NCBI GenBank assembly: GCA_031401035.1
Contig: JANNRA010000226.1
Coordinates: forward strand, 10,950-74,949
Length of the DNA: 64,000 nt
Reading direction: 5' to 3'
DNA from: JANNRA01 sp031401035
GTDB lineage: Bacteria; Desulfobacterota; Binatia; HRBIN30; CADEER01
The position numbers and the translations under genes were made by a program. Of this stretch, positions 38,574 to 47,793 are shown piece by piece; positions within the stretch are counted from its first letter, which is position 1; each line of letters opens with the position of its first letter. The notes below the pieces were generated by a model. That model was given only the letters and a program-made list of their open reading frames with translations. It made no database searches and was not told where the DNA came from.

Positions 38574-41135
38574 ATGCCGAGCTGCATCATCGTCTCCCAC
38601 TTCCACTGGGATCGGGAGTGGTACCGCACCTTCGAGGCCTATCGCGCGCGCCTGGCGGATGCGGTCGACCGCGTCCTCGAGTTGCTCGACGCCGACCCCG
38701 CCTATCGCTTTCTGCTCGACGGCCAGACGGTGGTGCTCGAGGATTACCTGGCGGTGCGGCCGCAGCGGCGCGTCGCGCTCGAGTCGGCCCTGCATGCCGG
38801 CCGCCTCGCCACCGGCCCCTGGTACGTGCAACCCGACTCGCTGCTGCCCTCCGGCGAGGCCCTGGTGCGCAACCTATTGCGCGGCGCCGGCGACGCGCGC
38901 GCCTTCGGCAGCGGCTCGCGCGTCGCCTATGTGCCCGACTCCTTCGGCCACCCGGCCCAGTTTCCGCAGATCTTTGCCGGCTTCGGCCTCGACACGTTCG
39001 TGTACTGGCGCGGCAACGGCAACGAGATCGACGCCCTCGGACGCGTCTGGCGCTGGCGCGCGCCGGACGGCACCGCCGTGCAGGCGTTGCTGCTGCGCGA
39101 GGGCTACTTCAATGCCGCCTGCCTGCCGGCCGACGTCGACCGCGCCGCGGCCGGCCTGGCGGCGCTGCTGGCGCGCAGCGAGAGCGACGGCCATCCGCGC
39201 CTGCTGATGAACGGCTTCGACCACATGCTGCCCGACGGGCATGTCGGCGCGGTCGCCGACGCCCTCGCCGACCTCGTCGCGATGCCGGTCGGGCGCGGCC
39301 TGCTCGACGACGCGGCGCCCGATCCGGCCGCGACGCTGCCCGAATACCAGGGGCCGCTGGTCGGCGGCCGTCTCGCCAACCTGCTGCCGGGTGTGTGGTC
39401 GACGCGCATGCCGATCAAGCTCGCCAACCGCCGCTGCGAGGCGCTGCTCGAGGGCTGGGTCGAGCCGTGGGCGGTGTTCGCCGCCGCCCTCGGCGCCGGT
39501 GACGAACGGGCGGCGTTACAGCTCGCCTGGAAGCGCGTGCTGCACAACCAGGCGCACGATTCGCTGTGCGGCTGCTCGGTCGACGCCGTCGCGGCGCAGG
39601 TGATGGGTCGCTACGAGAGCGCCGAGCAACTCGGGCTGGAGACCCTCGCGCGGCTGCTCGAGCGGCTCGCCGGCCACGACGTCGAACGGCGCACGCCGGA
39701 CGTGATCGAGCACGTCGTGGCGGTGTTCAATCCATCACCGTACCCGCGCACCGACGTCGTGCGGGTGGCGCTCGACCCCTACCCGGCGCTGCGCCTGCCG
39801 GTCGGCGAGCCGGAGTTCCCGCGCTTCACCCTGGCCTCGCTGGAGGCGCCCGGCTTCGCGGTCGACGGGCGGCCGGCCCGCGTCAGCGTCTCGGACGATC
39901 CGCGCCGCGCCCGCTGGCTGCCGATCCTGTCGCCGCTCGACATCGAGTTCGTCGCGGCCGACGTGCCCGCCTTCGGCTGCCGCCGCTTCACGCTGACGCG
40001 AACCGAGCGGCCCGAGGAGGCAGCCGACGACGAGCGCGAGATCGCCGTCGGCGCGATCGGCGTCCGGGTCGCCGACGACGGCACCCTCGAGGTGCGCTTC
40101 GGCGAGCGCGTCTACACCGGGCTGGCCGGCGTCGAAGACCACGGCGACGGCGGCGACAGCTACGACTTCGACCCCGTCGCCGGCGATCCCGGCGCCCGCC
40201 TGGCGGCGGTGACATGGCGCCGCTTCATACATCCGGCCGGCTTCCAGCGCCTCGAGATCGCGCGCGTCTTCGACGTGCCCACTGCCGTGCACGACGACCG
40301 CGAGCAGCGCATGGCCGAGGGCGTGCCGTTGCGGTTGGTGACCGAGGTCAGCCTGGCGCCGGGCGTGCCGCGCGTCGACCTCACCGTGCGCCTGCACAAC
40401 CTGGCGCGCGACCACCGCCTGCGCCTGCGCTTCCCGACCGGCGGGCCGCCGGACGGCTGCCTGGCGGCGACGACCTTCGACGTCGCGCCACCGGCGCTGG
40501 CGCCGGCCGGCGCCGCCGACTGGCTGCACGTCGCCCCGACGACCTTCCCGCATCAGGGCTGGGTCGCCGCCAACGGCCTGATGGTCGCGGCGCCCGGCCT
40601 GCCCGAGGCGGAGATCGACGCCGACGGCGTCATCGCCATCACCCTGCTGCGCGCCGTCGGCTGGCTGGCGCGCTTCGGCCTGCGCAGCCGGCCGCATCCC
40701 GCCGGCCCGGTGATGGCCCTGGAGAGCGGGCAGGAACTCGGACCGTTCGAGGCGCGGCTGGCATTGTTCGCCGGCGCCGACCCGACCGCCGCGCGCGACG
40801 CCGAACTCGGCCTGCGCGGCGTCATCGCCGGCGATGCGGCGCCGCTGGCCGGCGACCTGCCGCTGCTCGCCCTCGATCCCACCGGCGTCGTGCTGTCGGC
40901 GCTCAAACCGGCCGAGGACGGCGACGGCTGCATCCTGCGTCTGCTCAACCCGAGCGACACGGCGCGCCCGGCGGTGGTGCACTGCGGCCTGCCGCTCGCC
41001 GCGGCCGATTCGGTGCGCCTCGACGAGAGCCCCGACGGCGGCCCCGTCGACATCGCCGGCAACTGCCTGCGGCTCCAGGTCGGCCCGCACGCGTTGCGCT
41101 CGCTGCGTCTGCGCTGGGGAGCGCCGCCGCGGTAG
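38574..41135 (+). CDS. Glycoside hydrolase family 38, alpha-mannosidase-like
   Basis: 853 residues. The N-terminal zinc-binding motif is VSHFHWDREWYRTFE (His9, His11, Asp13). The nucleophile segment is YVPDSFGHPAQFPQ, with Asp122. Further GH38 features are LLMNGFDHMLPDG and VLHNQAHDSLCGCSVD. The middle and C-terminal beta-sandwich domains are complete. GH38 enzymes cleave alpha-mannosides with retention of configuration. No signal peptide is visible, so it is probably cytoplasmic, suggesting glycan or glucosylglycerate-type turnover (inference). It is divergent from the nucleotidyltransferase operon. Confidence 0.9.
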   Translation: MPSCIIVSHFHWDREWYRTFEAYRARLADAVDRVLELLDADPAYRFLLDGQTVVLEDYLAVRPQRRVALESALHAGRLATGPWYVQPDSLLPSGEALVRNLLRGAGDARAFGSGSRVAYVPDSFGHPAQFPQIFAGFGLDTFVYWRGNGNEIDALGRVWRWRAPDGTAVQALLLREGYFNAACLPADVDRAAAGLAALLARSESDGHPRLLMNGFDHMLPDGHVGAVADALADLVAMPVGRGLLDDAAPDPAATLPEYQGPLVGGRLANLLPGVWSTRMPIKLANRRCEALLEGWVEPWAVFAAALGAGDERAALQLAWKRVLHNQAHDSLCGCSVDAVAAQVMGRYESAEQLGLETLARLLERLAGHDVERRTPDVIEHVVAVFNPSPYPRTDVVRVALDPYPALRLPVGEPEFPRFTLASLEAPGFAVDGRPARVSVSDDPRRARWLPILSPLDIEFVAADVPAFGCRRFTLTRTERPEEAADDEREIAVGAIGVRVADDGTLEVRFGERVYTGLAGVEDHGDGGDSYDFDPVAGDPGARLAAVTWRRFIHPAGFQRLEIARVFDVPTAVHDDREQRMAEGVPLRLVTEVSLAPGVPRVDLTVRLHNLARDHRLRLRFPTGGPPDGCLAATTFDVAPPALAPAGAADWLHVAPTTFPHQGWVAANGLMVAAPGLPEAEIDADGVIAITLLRAVGWLARFGLRSRPHPAGPVMALESGQELGPFEARLALFAGADPTAARDAELGLRGVIAGDAAPLAGDLPLLALDPTGVVLSALKPAEDGDGCILRLLNPSDTARPAVVHCGLPLAAADSVRLDESPDGGPVDIAGNCLRLQVGPHALRSLRLRWGAPPR

Positions 41136-41148
41136 GCGGGGATGCCGA

Positions 41149-42180
41149 TCAGTGCAGGTGCGCCTCCAGACCCTCCTCGGTGCACACCACGCGCAGGCGG
41201 CCGAGGGCGCGCTGCTCCAATTGCCGGACGCGCTCGCGACTGATGCCGAGCCGGACGCTGATCTGCTCCAACGTCCGCGCCGCGTCGTCGCCGAGTCCGA
41301 AACGCAAGCGGACGATCAGCCCCTCACGCGGCGGCAGCTGGGCGACGGCGTGCTCGAGGCGGCCGCTCAGGGCGCCCTGCGCCGCCTGCGTCTCCGGGTC
41401 GCTGCCCTGGTCAGGCAACAGCGCCAGCAGCGGCCGCCCGTCGCTCTCGCCCAGCGCGTCGGTCGAGACGAACTGAAAGCCCTGCGTCATCGTTTCGACC
41501 CGCTCGGTGGCCAGCCCCTCCTGCTCGGCGAGCGCGGCCACTGCCGTGGCCGCGGAGGCACCGCCGTCGCGGCCGACGCGGCGCCGCATCTGGTTCCAGT
41601 GCACCGGCGTGCGCACCAGCGCCCCCTGCGTGTCGGCACTGCGGCTGAGCTGCTGGCGGATCCACCATGCCGCGTAGGTGCTGAACTTCACGCCACGCGT
41701 CGGGTCGTACTTCTCCACCGCCCGCAGCAGCCCGAAGACCCCCTCCTGGAACAGATCGAGGAAGCTCAGCGTCGGGTGGTTGAAGCGGCGCGCCAGCAGG
41801 GCGACGAGGCGGACGTGGGCGCGCACCATCTGGTCGCGCACGACGCGATACTCCACCAGGACGGTGCGCAACTCGTCGGCGAATGCCGCCGCGCGCTCGC
41901 CCGGCGCCGCCTCGGCACAACGCAGGATCAACAGCGCCTCGCGCTCGCGGAAGTCCCGCTCGGGTCGCACCACGCCGCGCCCGGCGGCGGCCAGTCCGGC
42001 GCGACTCAGCGCCCGCTCGCGCCGCAGCAGACTGCGAATCCGCCGTCGCGCCACGCTGACGCGGCGTGCGAGGACCAGCTCCTCGTCGCCCGTCAGCAGT
42101 TCCGCGGCGCGCAACTCACCGCCCAGTACCTGCTCGGCCGTGCGCATCGGCGCCAGCGCGCTGCCGAGATTGCCTCTCAC
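41149..42180 (-). CDS. RNA polymerase sigma-70 family factor
   Basis: 343 residues from GTG 42180. Region 2 is clear: LARRFNHPTLSFLDLFQEG then KYDPTRGVKFSTYAAWWIRQ. Region 3 (TPVHWNQMRRRVG) and region 4 (LPPREGLIVRLRFGLGD, LEQISVRLGISRERVRQLEQ) follow. This is an RpoD/RpoS/RpoH-like group 2 or 3 factor, not an ECF. The start is fixed by a GTGA overlap with the stop of the small gene upstream; a longer ATG start at 42255 would bury that gene. Coupling to a tiny four-repeat protein is unusual. Confidence 0.9.
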   Translation of the reverse strand: MRGNLGSALAPMRTAEQVLGGELRAAELLTGDEELVLARRVSVARRRIRSLLRRERALSRAGLAAAGRGVVRPERDFREREALLILRCAEAAPGERAAAFADELRTVLVEYRVVRDQMVRAHVRLVALLARRFNHPTLSFLDLFQEGVFGLLRAVEKYDPTRGVKFSTYAAWWIRQQLSRSADTQGALVRTPVHWNQMRRRVGRDGGASAATAVAALAEQEGLATERVETMTQGFQFVSTDALGESDGRPLLALLPDQGSDPETQAAQGALSGRLEHAVAQLPPREGLIVRLRFGLGDDAARTLEQISVRLGISRERVRQLEQRALGRLRVVCTEEGLEAHLH

Positions 42181-42413
42181 CGGAACTCCATCGGCGGGCT
42201 GGCCGCCGCGTCGCGTAGGTAGCCGCGGCAGGAGCCGTCGGCGGCGAAGAAGCACCCCTGTGCGTCGATGACGCCGCAGATCGCGCCGCTGCTGTCATGC
42301 ACCTCGCGACCACCCGCAAGATGCGCCCACGGCGTCCCGGACGGGTCGAAGAACTGACCGCTGGTGTCCATGTAGCCGAGGTAGGAGCCGTGAAAATCGA
42401 AGAAGTAGTACAT
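42177..42413 (-). CDS. Small four-repeat protein, beta-flower-like
   Basis: 78 residues with no signal or membrane segment. Four degenerate repeats of a F-F-D-x-x-G-x-x-x-G-Y/V pattern are visible: FFDFHGSYLGYMDTSG, FFDPSGTPWAHLAGG, VHDSSGAICGVIDAQG and FFAADGSCRGYL. This periodicity resembles the small four-fold beta-flower proteins (family resemblance by eye only). Start ATG 42413 has a GGGAGGGCGCC site. Its stop overlaps the sigma factor's GTG start, so the two are translated together. It might sense a signal for, or bind, the sigma factor; that is inference. Confidence 0.7.
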   Translation of the reverse strand: MYYFFDFHGSYLGYMDTSGQFFDPSGTPWAHLAGGREVHDSSGAICGVIDAQGCFFAADGSCRGYLRDAAASPPMEFR

Positions 42414-42538
42414 GGCGCCCTCCCGACCCCAGGTGAAGCTACGCGCGTGCCAAGCGGCTCGACCCACTCCGTACAATGGAATCGCCGGCGCGTTTCCCAT
42501 CCGCGCCACAGCCGCTGAGGATGAACTCCGCGCCGGGA

Positions 42539-43792
42539 TTACGGCGCCAGCGCGAACAGGGTCGCGGCGATCGCGGCGCTGATCACCGCCAGGCCGGCGG
42601 TCGTCGCGAGGCGGAAGCGCCCGCACCCGACGGTGGCCGCCAGGCCGAGCTTGAGCAGCGTGTTGGACAGGATGCCGGCGGCGACCGCCCGCGCCGCGGC
42701 GCTGGGCTCGAGGCCCTCGCGCAGCAGGCGCGCCATCGAGACGGTGACCGCATCGACGTCGGTCAACCCGAGCAGCGCGCCGGAGGCGAACACGCCGACG
42801 GCGCCGAAGCTCTGGCGGGCGACGTAGACGAGCATCAGCACCGCCTGGAAGAGCAGGGCCATCTGCAGGGCGCCGCGCAGTTGCAGGGGGTTCTCCGGCG
42901 GCGTTTCTGTGCGCGCCGCCGGCGCCGAACGGCGCAGGGTCAGGGCGCAGGCGACGAGCCCGCAGGCGAAGGGCGCCACCACATAGGGCAGCAGCGCACC
43001 GGCCAGCGACAGATCGAGCAGCGCCGCCGCCAGCAGCGTGCGGACGAACAGCACGGTCGAGGCGGCAAGCGCGCCACCCGCGAGCCCCATTCCGAGGTCG
43101 GCATCGTCGCGGCTGGCGCGCGCGTGGGCGAGCGTCACCTGGGTCGAGGACACCAGGCCGCCGAGCAGGCCGGCGAGCAGCGGGCCGCGCCCGCCGCCGA
43201 CCAGCCGGCGCGCCACGTAGCCGACGAAGCCGAGGCCGGCGAAGAGCAACACCAGCGCCCACAGCTGGCGCGGGCGGACGCCGCCGAACGGCCCGTACGG
43301 TCCCTCCGGCAGCAGCGGCAGGATGACCACGGCCATGACCGCGAAGCGCGCCACGGCACGCATCTCTGCGTCGTTCAGGCGCGCCGCCAGCGCGTGCAGG
43401 CGCGACTTCTCGACCAGCAGCAGGACCGTCGTCGCCACCGCGCCGCTGGCCAGCGCCAGCTGGCCGATGCCGGCCAGGAATCCGGCTGCCAGCACCACCA
43501 GCGCGGCGACCTCGGTGGTGCCGTCGACGTCGCGCCGGCTCGCCGCCGCGTAGGCGGCAATCACCAGGCCGCCGGCGGCGCCGAGCAGCAGTGCCGCCGG
43601 CAGCGCGTCACCGCCGCGCGACAGCCAGCCGGACAGTCCGGCGACGCCACCGAGCAGGGTGAAGGTGCGCACGCCGGCGAAGTGCGGCGCCGGTCCGCTG
43701 GCGTGCCCGGAGCGCTGCCGTTCGACGCCGACGGCAAGGCCGCCGAGCGCCGCCGCCGCGATGCCGGCGACGCCGTCGAAGCCGCCGCTCAC
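42539..43792 (-). CDS. MgtC/DUF4010 family integral membrane protein
   Basis: 417 residues, about twelve hydrophobic segments. The N-terminal part has the MgtC/SapB signature (ALGGLAVGVERQRSGH, then HFAGVRTFTLLGG). The C-terminal half is DUF4010-like (LVGGGRGPLLAGLLGGLVSS, LLGLTDVDAVTVSMARL). GTG 43792 is chosen because it overlaps the stop of the DUF2267 gene (GTGA) and gives a normal N-terminus. The transported species is unknown. Confidence 0.85.
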   Translation of the reverse strand: MSGGFDGVAGIAAAALGGLAVGVERQRSGHASGPAPHFAGVRTFTLLGGVAGLSGWLSRGGDALPAALLLGAAGGLVIAAYAAASRRDVDGTTEVAALVVLAAGFLAGIGQLALASGAVATTVLLLVEKSRLHALAARLNDAEMRAVARFAVMAVVILPLLPEGPYGPFGGVRPRQLWALVLLFAGLGFVGYVARRLVGGGRGPLLAGLLGGLVSSTQVTLAHARASRDDADLGMGLAGGALAASTVLFVRTLLAAALLDLSLAGALLPYVVAPFACGLVACALTLRRSAPAARTETPPENPLQLRGALQMALLFQAVLMLVYVARQSFGAVGVFASGALLGLTDVDAVTVSMARLLREGLEPSAAARAVAAGILSNTLLKLGLAATVGCGRFRLATTAGLAVISAAIAATLFALAP

Positions 43793-44211
43793 GCGTGCGG
43801 CCGCGCCACGGCCGACTCGAGCCACAGCCGCTTGAGGTCCTTCGGCAACTGGCTCAGCACGTCCCAGGCCTCACCTTCCAACCCGGTCGGGCTGCCGAGG
43901 AGGCATTGCAAGGCGCCGAAGACGGCGCGCGTGCCGCGCTCGGCCTCGTGCTCGTCGGCCAGCACGGCGCGCTGCCGGACATGGCCGAGGAACTCGGCGA
44001 GGTGCGTGCGCGCGACCGCCCGGTCGGCGCGCTCGTCCTCGCGCCACATGCGCTGCAGCCCATGCGGCAGTCGCGCCGCGACGTGGCTCGCCTCCTTCGG
44101 CGTCAGGCGCTGGCGCAGCGCCTCGAAGACGACGAAGGTGACGGTCTCGGCCCGCCCTTCGTCACACCCGAACGCGGCGGCGACCTGACGTAAGAACTCG
44201 CGATCCTTCAT
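43789..44211 (-). CDS. DUF2267 family protein
   Basis: 140 residues starting MKDREFLRQVAAAFGC. It matches the DUF2267 layout: two similar helical halves, with EALRQRLTPKEASHVAARLP and LQRMWRED in the first and GALQCLLGSPTG and LSQLPKDLKRLW in the second. ATG 44211 has an AGGAGG site. It is translationally coupled to the membrane protein that follows. The function of the family is unknown. Confidence 0.8.
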   Translation of the reverse strand: MKDREFLRQVAAAFGCDEGRAETVTFVVFEALRQRLTPKEASHVAARLPHGLQRMWREDERADRAVARTHLAEFLGHVRQRAVLADEHEAERGTRAVFGALQCLLGSPTGLEGEAWDVLSQLPKDLKRLWLESAVARPHA

Positions 44212-44359
44212 CGGCGTCCTCCTTCGGCGACGACTATCTAAGCGCGTTCGCGCCCGCCGCGCCATGCGCGTTTCGCGCTTGCCGCCGCTTGCCGCGCGGG
44301 TGTAGAGCAGTGCGGGCAACGGCTGATCCACCTGTGTGGGGTGGTGAGAGGAGGAGGAG

Positions 44360-45325
44360 ATGGGCCAGTGCAACCGTTTGGGGTGGGCAACCCGACTTGC
44401 GGTGTTGAGCGCGCTGCTGGGTGGGATCGCCACCGCGCGCGCCGCTGACGACGTCGCGCCAGCGGAGGATCTGCGCGGCGCTGACACGCTCGGCACGCCG
44501 GACGTGGCGGAGGCGGAAGGGGCGAGCGGGCCGAATCACGGCCGTCTGTCGATCTCGGCCACCAGCGACTTCACCACGGCGTACTTCTTCCGCGGCATTC
44601 TGCAGGAGCGCAACGGCTTTATCTGGCAGCCGGCCGCGGAGGCGGCGCTCGACCTGTGGAACGGCGACGATGACGCTCTCCTCCAGGACGTCTCGCTCGG
44701 CTTCGGCATCTGGAACAGCTTCCAGACCGCCAAGACCGGCGCCACCGGCAGCGGCCCGTCCAACCTCTATGAAACCGACTACTACCCGAGCCTGACGCTC
44801 GGCTGGAGGGGCGGCCTCGAAACGTCGGTGACGTACAACATCTACACCAGCCCGAACGGCGCCTTTCTCACCACCCACGAGGTCGCGCTCGGCCTCGGCT
44901 ACGACGACAGCGACCTGCTCGGCGCCTGGGCGCTGAGCCCGACGGCGACCTTCGCCTTCGAGACGGAGAACACCTCGTTCGGCGACGGCGAGGACGGCTA
45001 TGCCGAGTTCGGCATAGAGCCGAGTGTCGCCCTGTCGCTGCCATTCGACCCAGCCGGCGACTATCCCGTCACCGCCAGCTTCCCGCTCGCCGTCGGCATC
45101 TCGTTGTACGACTACTACGACGACGGCGTCGACAACGACACGTTCGGCTTCTTCAGCTTCGGCATCGCGACCAACGTTCCACTGGCCTTCATCCCCGAGG
45201 ACTTCGGCGCCTGGAGCGCCGGGTTGGGGATCAACGTGCTGGTGATGAACGACACGCTGAAGGCGATCAACTCCGGCGACAACCCGTACCCGGTGGGCAC
45301 AGCCAGCATCGCGATGGAGTACTGA
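44360..45325 (+). CDS. Outer-membrane beta-barrel protein, TorF/MetA-pathway-like porin
   Basis: 321 residues. The signal peptide ends at IATARA/ADD, and a polar linker precedes a pattern of alternating aromatic/hydrophobic strands (SATSDFTTAYFFRGILQERN, SVTYNIYTS, FGFFSFGIATNVPLAF) ending ASIAMEY with a terminal Tyr. This is typical of small outer-membrane barrels. A strong AGGAGGAGGAG site precedes ATG 44360. Specific substrate unknown. It is divergent from DUF2267 and convergent with potA, 10 bp apart. Confidence 0.7.
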   Translation: MGQCNRLGWATRLAVLSALLGGIATARAADDVAPAEDLRGADTLGTPDVAEAEGASGPNHGRLSISATSDFTTAYFFRGILQERNGFIWQPAAEAALDLWNGDDDALLQDVSLGFGIWNSFQTAKTGATGSGPSNLYETDYYPSLTLGWRGGLETSVTYNIYTSPNGAFLTTHEVALGLGYDDSDLLGAWALSPTATFAFETENTSFGDGEDGYAEFGIEPSVALSLPFDPAGDYPVTASFPLAVGISLYDYYDDGVDNDTFGFFSFGIATNVPLAFIPEDFGAWSAGLGINVLVMNDTLKAINSGDNPYPVGTASIAMEY

Positions 45326-45335
45326 GCGGCGATCC

Positions 45336-46487
45336 TCAGTCGGCGGTCGCCGTCGCCCGCGCCGGATGGCGCGGCGGCAGCAAGCGCACGCCGTTCGGAT
45401 CCCACGAGGCCCACATCGAGGCGCCGCGGCTGAGGCCCTCGGGGCGTCGATCGTCCTCGATGTGGGCGACGATCTCCTCGCCGGCGATGTCCTGCAGCAC
45501 GCAGCGCAGCACCGGGCCCTGGAAAATGATCTCCGTGACGGTGACCGGCACGGCGCTCCAGCGACCGTCGGGGCGCTCGAGCGTCAGTTCGATGCGCTCC
45601 GGGCGCAGCATGACGACCCCGGCGCCGCCGGGCGCGAAGCTGCCGTGGCCGATCGGTGTCTCGATAAGGTGATCGCCGGCGAGCCGCACCGACGCGTGCC
45701 CGTCCGCGACGCGGTCGACCGTCGCCACCATCAGGTTGGCGGTGCCGATGAACCCGGCGACGAAGACCGTCGCCGGCGAGTGGTAGATCTGCTCGGGCGT
45801 ACCGACCTGCTCGACGCGCCCCTCGCTCATCACCGCGATACGGTCGGACATCGTCAACGCCTCTTCCTGGTCGTGCGTGACGAAGATGAAGGTGATGCCG
45901 ACCTCGCGCTGAATGCGTTTGAGCTCGATCTGCATCGCCTGCCGCAGCTTCAGGTCGAGGGCGCTGAGCGGCTCGTCGAGCAGCAGCGCGCTGGGGAAGT
46001 TGACCAGGGCGCGGGCGAGGGCGACGCGCTGGCGCTGACCGCCGGAGAGCTGGTCGGGGCGTCGCCGCGCGAAGTCGGTCAGGCGCACGATGCCGAGCAT
46101 CGTCTGCACCCGCGTCTTCACCTCGGCCTCGGCGACGCCCTTGGTGCGCGGCCCGAAGGCGACGTTGTCGAACACATTCATGTGCGGGAACAACGCGTAC
46201 TGCTGGAAGACGGTGTTGACGTTGCGCCGGTACGGTGGGACGTCGGAGACGTCGACGCCGTCGAGACGGATGTGGCCGCTGGTCACCACCTCGAAGCCGG
46301 CGATCATGCGCAGCATGGTCGTCTTGCCGCAGCCGGAGGGACCGAGCATCGAGAAGAACTCGCCGCGCTCGATGTTGAAGTTGGCGCGCTCGACGGCGAC
46401 GAAGGTGCCGTAGCGCTTGTGGACGTCCTGCAGCGCGATGACGGGCACGGTCGGGTCGGCGGCGGGCGTGGTCGGGCGGTCGGTCAC
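45336..46487 (-). CDS. potA: ABC transporter ATP-binding protein, polyamine (PotA) type
   Basis: 383 residues. Walker A is LGPSGCGKTT, the Q-loop region is NTVFQQYALFPHMNVFDNVA, the signature is QLSGGQRQRVALARAL, Walker B is ALLLDEPLSALD, and the switch His is in THDQEEALT. The C-terminal TOBE domain (about 290-360) is as in PotA/FbpC-type importers. It overlaps the stop of the acyltransferase gene (ATGA). No permease or binding-protein gene lies next to it, so its partners are elsewhere or the substrate call is approximate. Confidence 0.85.
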   Translation of the reverse strand: MTDRPTTPAADPTVPVIALQDVHKRYGTFVAVERANFNIERGEFFSMLGPSGCGKTTMLRMIAGFEVVTSGHIRLDGVDVSDVPPYRRNVNTVFQQYALFPHMNVFDNVAFGPRTKGVAEAEVKTRVQTMLGIVRLTDFARRRPDQLSGGQRQRVALARALVNFPSALLLDEPLSALDLKLRQAMQIELKRIQREVGITFIFVTHDQEEALTMSDRIAVMSEGRVEQVGTPEQIYHSPATVFVAGFIGTANLMVATVDRVADGHASVRLAGDHLIETPIGHGSFAPGGAGVVMLRPERIELTLERPDGRWSAVPVTVTEIIFQGPVLRCVLQDIAGEEIVAHIEDDRRPEGLSRGASMWASWDPNGVRLLPPRHPARATATAD

Positions 46488-47743
46488 CGGCGTTTCTCCT
46501 CTGGCGCCGCCGGCGCGCCGCCGGGTGAGCGCGCGGCGTGTGTGCCAGAAGCCCCCTCGGGCTGCAAGGTCGCGGCGTCGTCAGTCTCGGCGGCGAGCGC
46601 CGGGATGGCGTCCACCTCGTAACGCTTGTCGCGCGAGCCGTACACGTAGCGCGGCATCTTCGCCAGTTCGGCGGCGAGACCGGAGACCTGCTCGTCGAAC
46701 CAGCGCGGATTGTCGGCGAGCAGCAGTCGGATCCGCTCGAGATAGGGCTGCGTCCCGGGCGCGTCGGGGTAATAGCGGCGGTAGGTGTCGTACCGAAAGA
46801 GGCGCTTGAGGCGGTGCAGATTGGTGGCGCCGGTCGGCAGCGGCAGCAGCGCCACGTCGGTGCGGCCCTTGGCGCGCCGCTCGGCGAGCCGCGTCTGCAC
46901 GACGTCGAGGCTGTTCTGCAGGAACTCCGGCGTGCAGAAGCACGCGAACTCGTCGTAGAGCATGCGCATTGTCGCGCTCGCCTCGTCGAGCGGCAGGCGC
47001 GCCTGGCGCTCGCGGCCGAGGCGACGCACGAGCAACATGAACGGCACCGGAGTGTTGCCGGTCGCCTGGATGACGGCCGGATCGCGGAAGTCGGGTTGGC
47101 GGTACGGAAAGTGGCGCGGGTCGATGACGTCGAAGCCGCCGCGTCCGTAGAACAGGATGCGCTGCAACGACAGGCGGTCGTCGGGCGAGAAGTACTCCAT
47201 CTCCGCCGCCAGCGTCAGCCGGACGCCGAAGTAGCGCCCCGGCTGATCGGGCAACGGCAGATTCACCAGGCCGCGCTGCTGCAGCTGAAAGAGGTACTCG
47301 ACCGCCAGCTCCACCGGGGCGATGCGCAGCCAGTAGGTGAGCACCGTGCCGCGCGCCTCGGGCAGCATGTAGATGTGCGAGAGGTAGACGGTACACAGGT
47401 CGGGCGCCCACTGCGGGTTGTAGATCACCGACCCGTCGCGGACGCCGCGCAGGACGCCGTCGCGGTCGCGCGCGACGAGCAGGAAGTAGCGGATGAAGGT
47501 GCCCGACGGCAGTGGGTCGAAGGCGTCGTCGAGCAGGAACCGGCGGATGGCGTGCTCCGGCTCCATCTCGCCCTGCGGCCCGAAGGCGCCCCAGAGGATC
47601 TCGTAGGCGCGCGCGAAGTCGGGATGGTCGGGATGCTCGATCGAGTGCAGCTCGTAGCGCCGGGTCTCGCGCTCGATCATCTCGACGATGTCCTGCTGGT
47701 AGAGATCCTTCAGGCAGAGACGGACGCGCGTTCCGAGGCTCAC
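46484..47743 (-). CDS. GNAT-like N-acyltransferase, paralogue of the gene at 63083
   Basis: 419 residues. The central strand-loop-helix LSHIYMLPEARGTVLTYWLR fits the acyl-CoA-binding V-x-P-x-x-R-G motif of GNAT enzymes, but only loosely. It shares a colinear set of motifs with the protein at the right edge: PDHPDFARAYEILWGAFGP here, PDHPLFAPLYDRLWAEFGP there, and a later PDF block. A C-terminal extension (about 340-419) has no counterpart there. It is upstream of, and coupled to, potA and divergent from a PuuB-like oxidase, suggesting a role in amine metabolism (inference). Confidence 0.6.
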   Translation of the reverse strand: MSLGTRVRLCLKDLYQQDIVEMIERETRRYELHSIEHPDHPDFARAYEILWGAFGPQGEMEPEHAIRRFLLDDAFDPLPSGTFIRYFLLVARDRDGVLRGVRDGSVIYNPQWAPDLCTVYLSHIYMLPEARGTVLTYWLRIAPVELAVEYLFQLQQRGLVNLPLPDQPGRYFGVRLTLAAEMEYFSPDDRLSLQRILFYGRGGFDVIDPRHFPYRQPDFRDPAVIQATGNTPVPFMLLVRRLGRERQARLPLDEASATMRMLYDEFACFCTPEFLQNSLDVVQTRLAERRAKGRTDVALLPLPTGATNLHRLKRLFRYDTYRRYYPDAPGTQPYLERIRLLLADNPRWFDEQVSGLAAELAKMPRYVYGSRDKRYEVDAIPALAAETDDAATLQPEGASGTHAARSPGGAPAAPEEKRR

Positions 47744-47793
47744 GACGCCAGGATGCCCACCGCCGCGCCCTGGTGTAAAGCTGTGCGTGACCG

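Noticed and set aside
42181..42255. ATG start at 42255 for the sigma factor
   Set aside because: It would bury the small four-repeat gene and add an Arg-rich leader; the GTGA overlap supports 42180.
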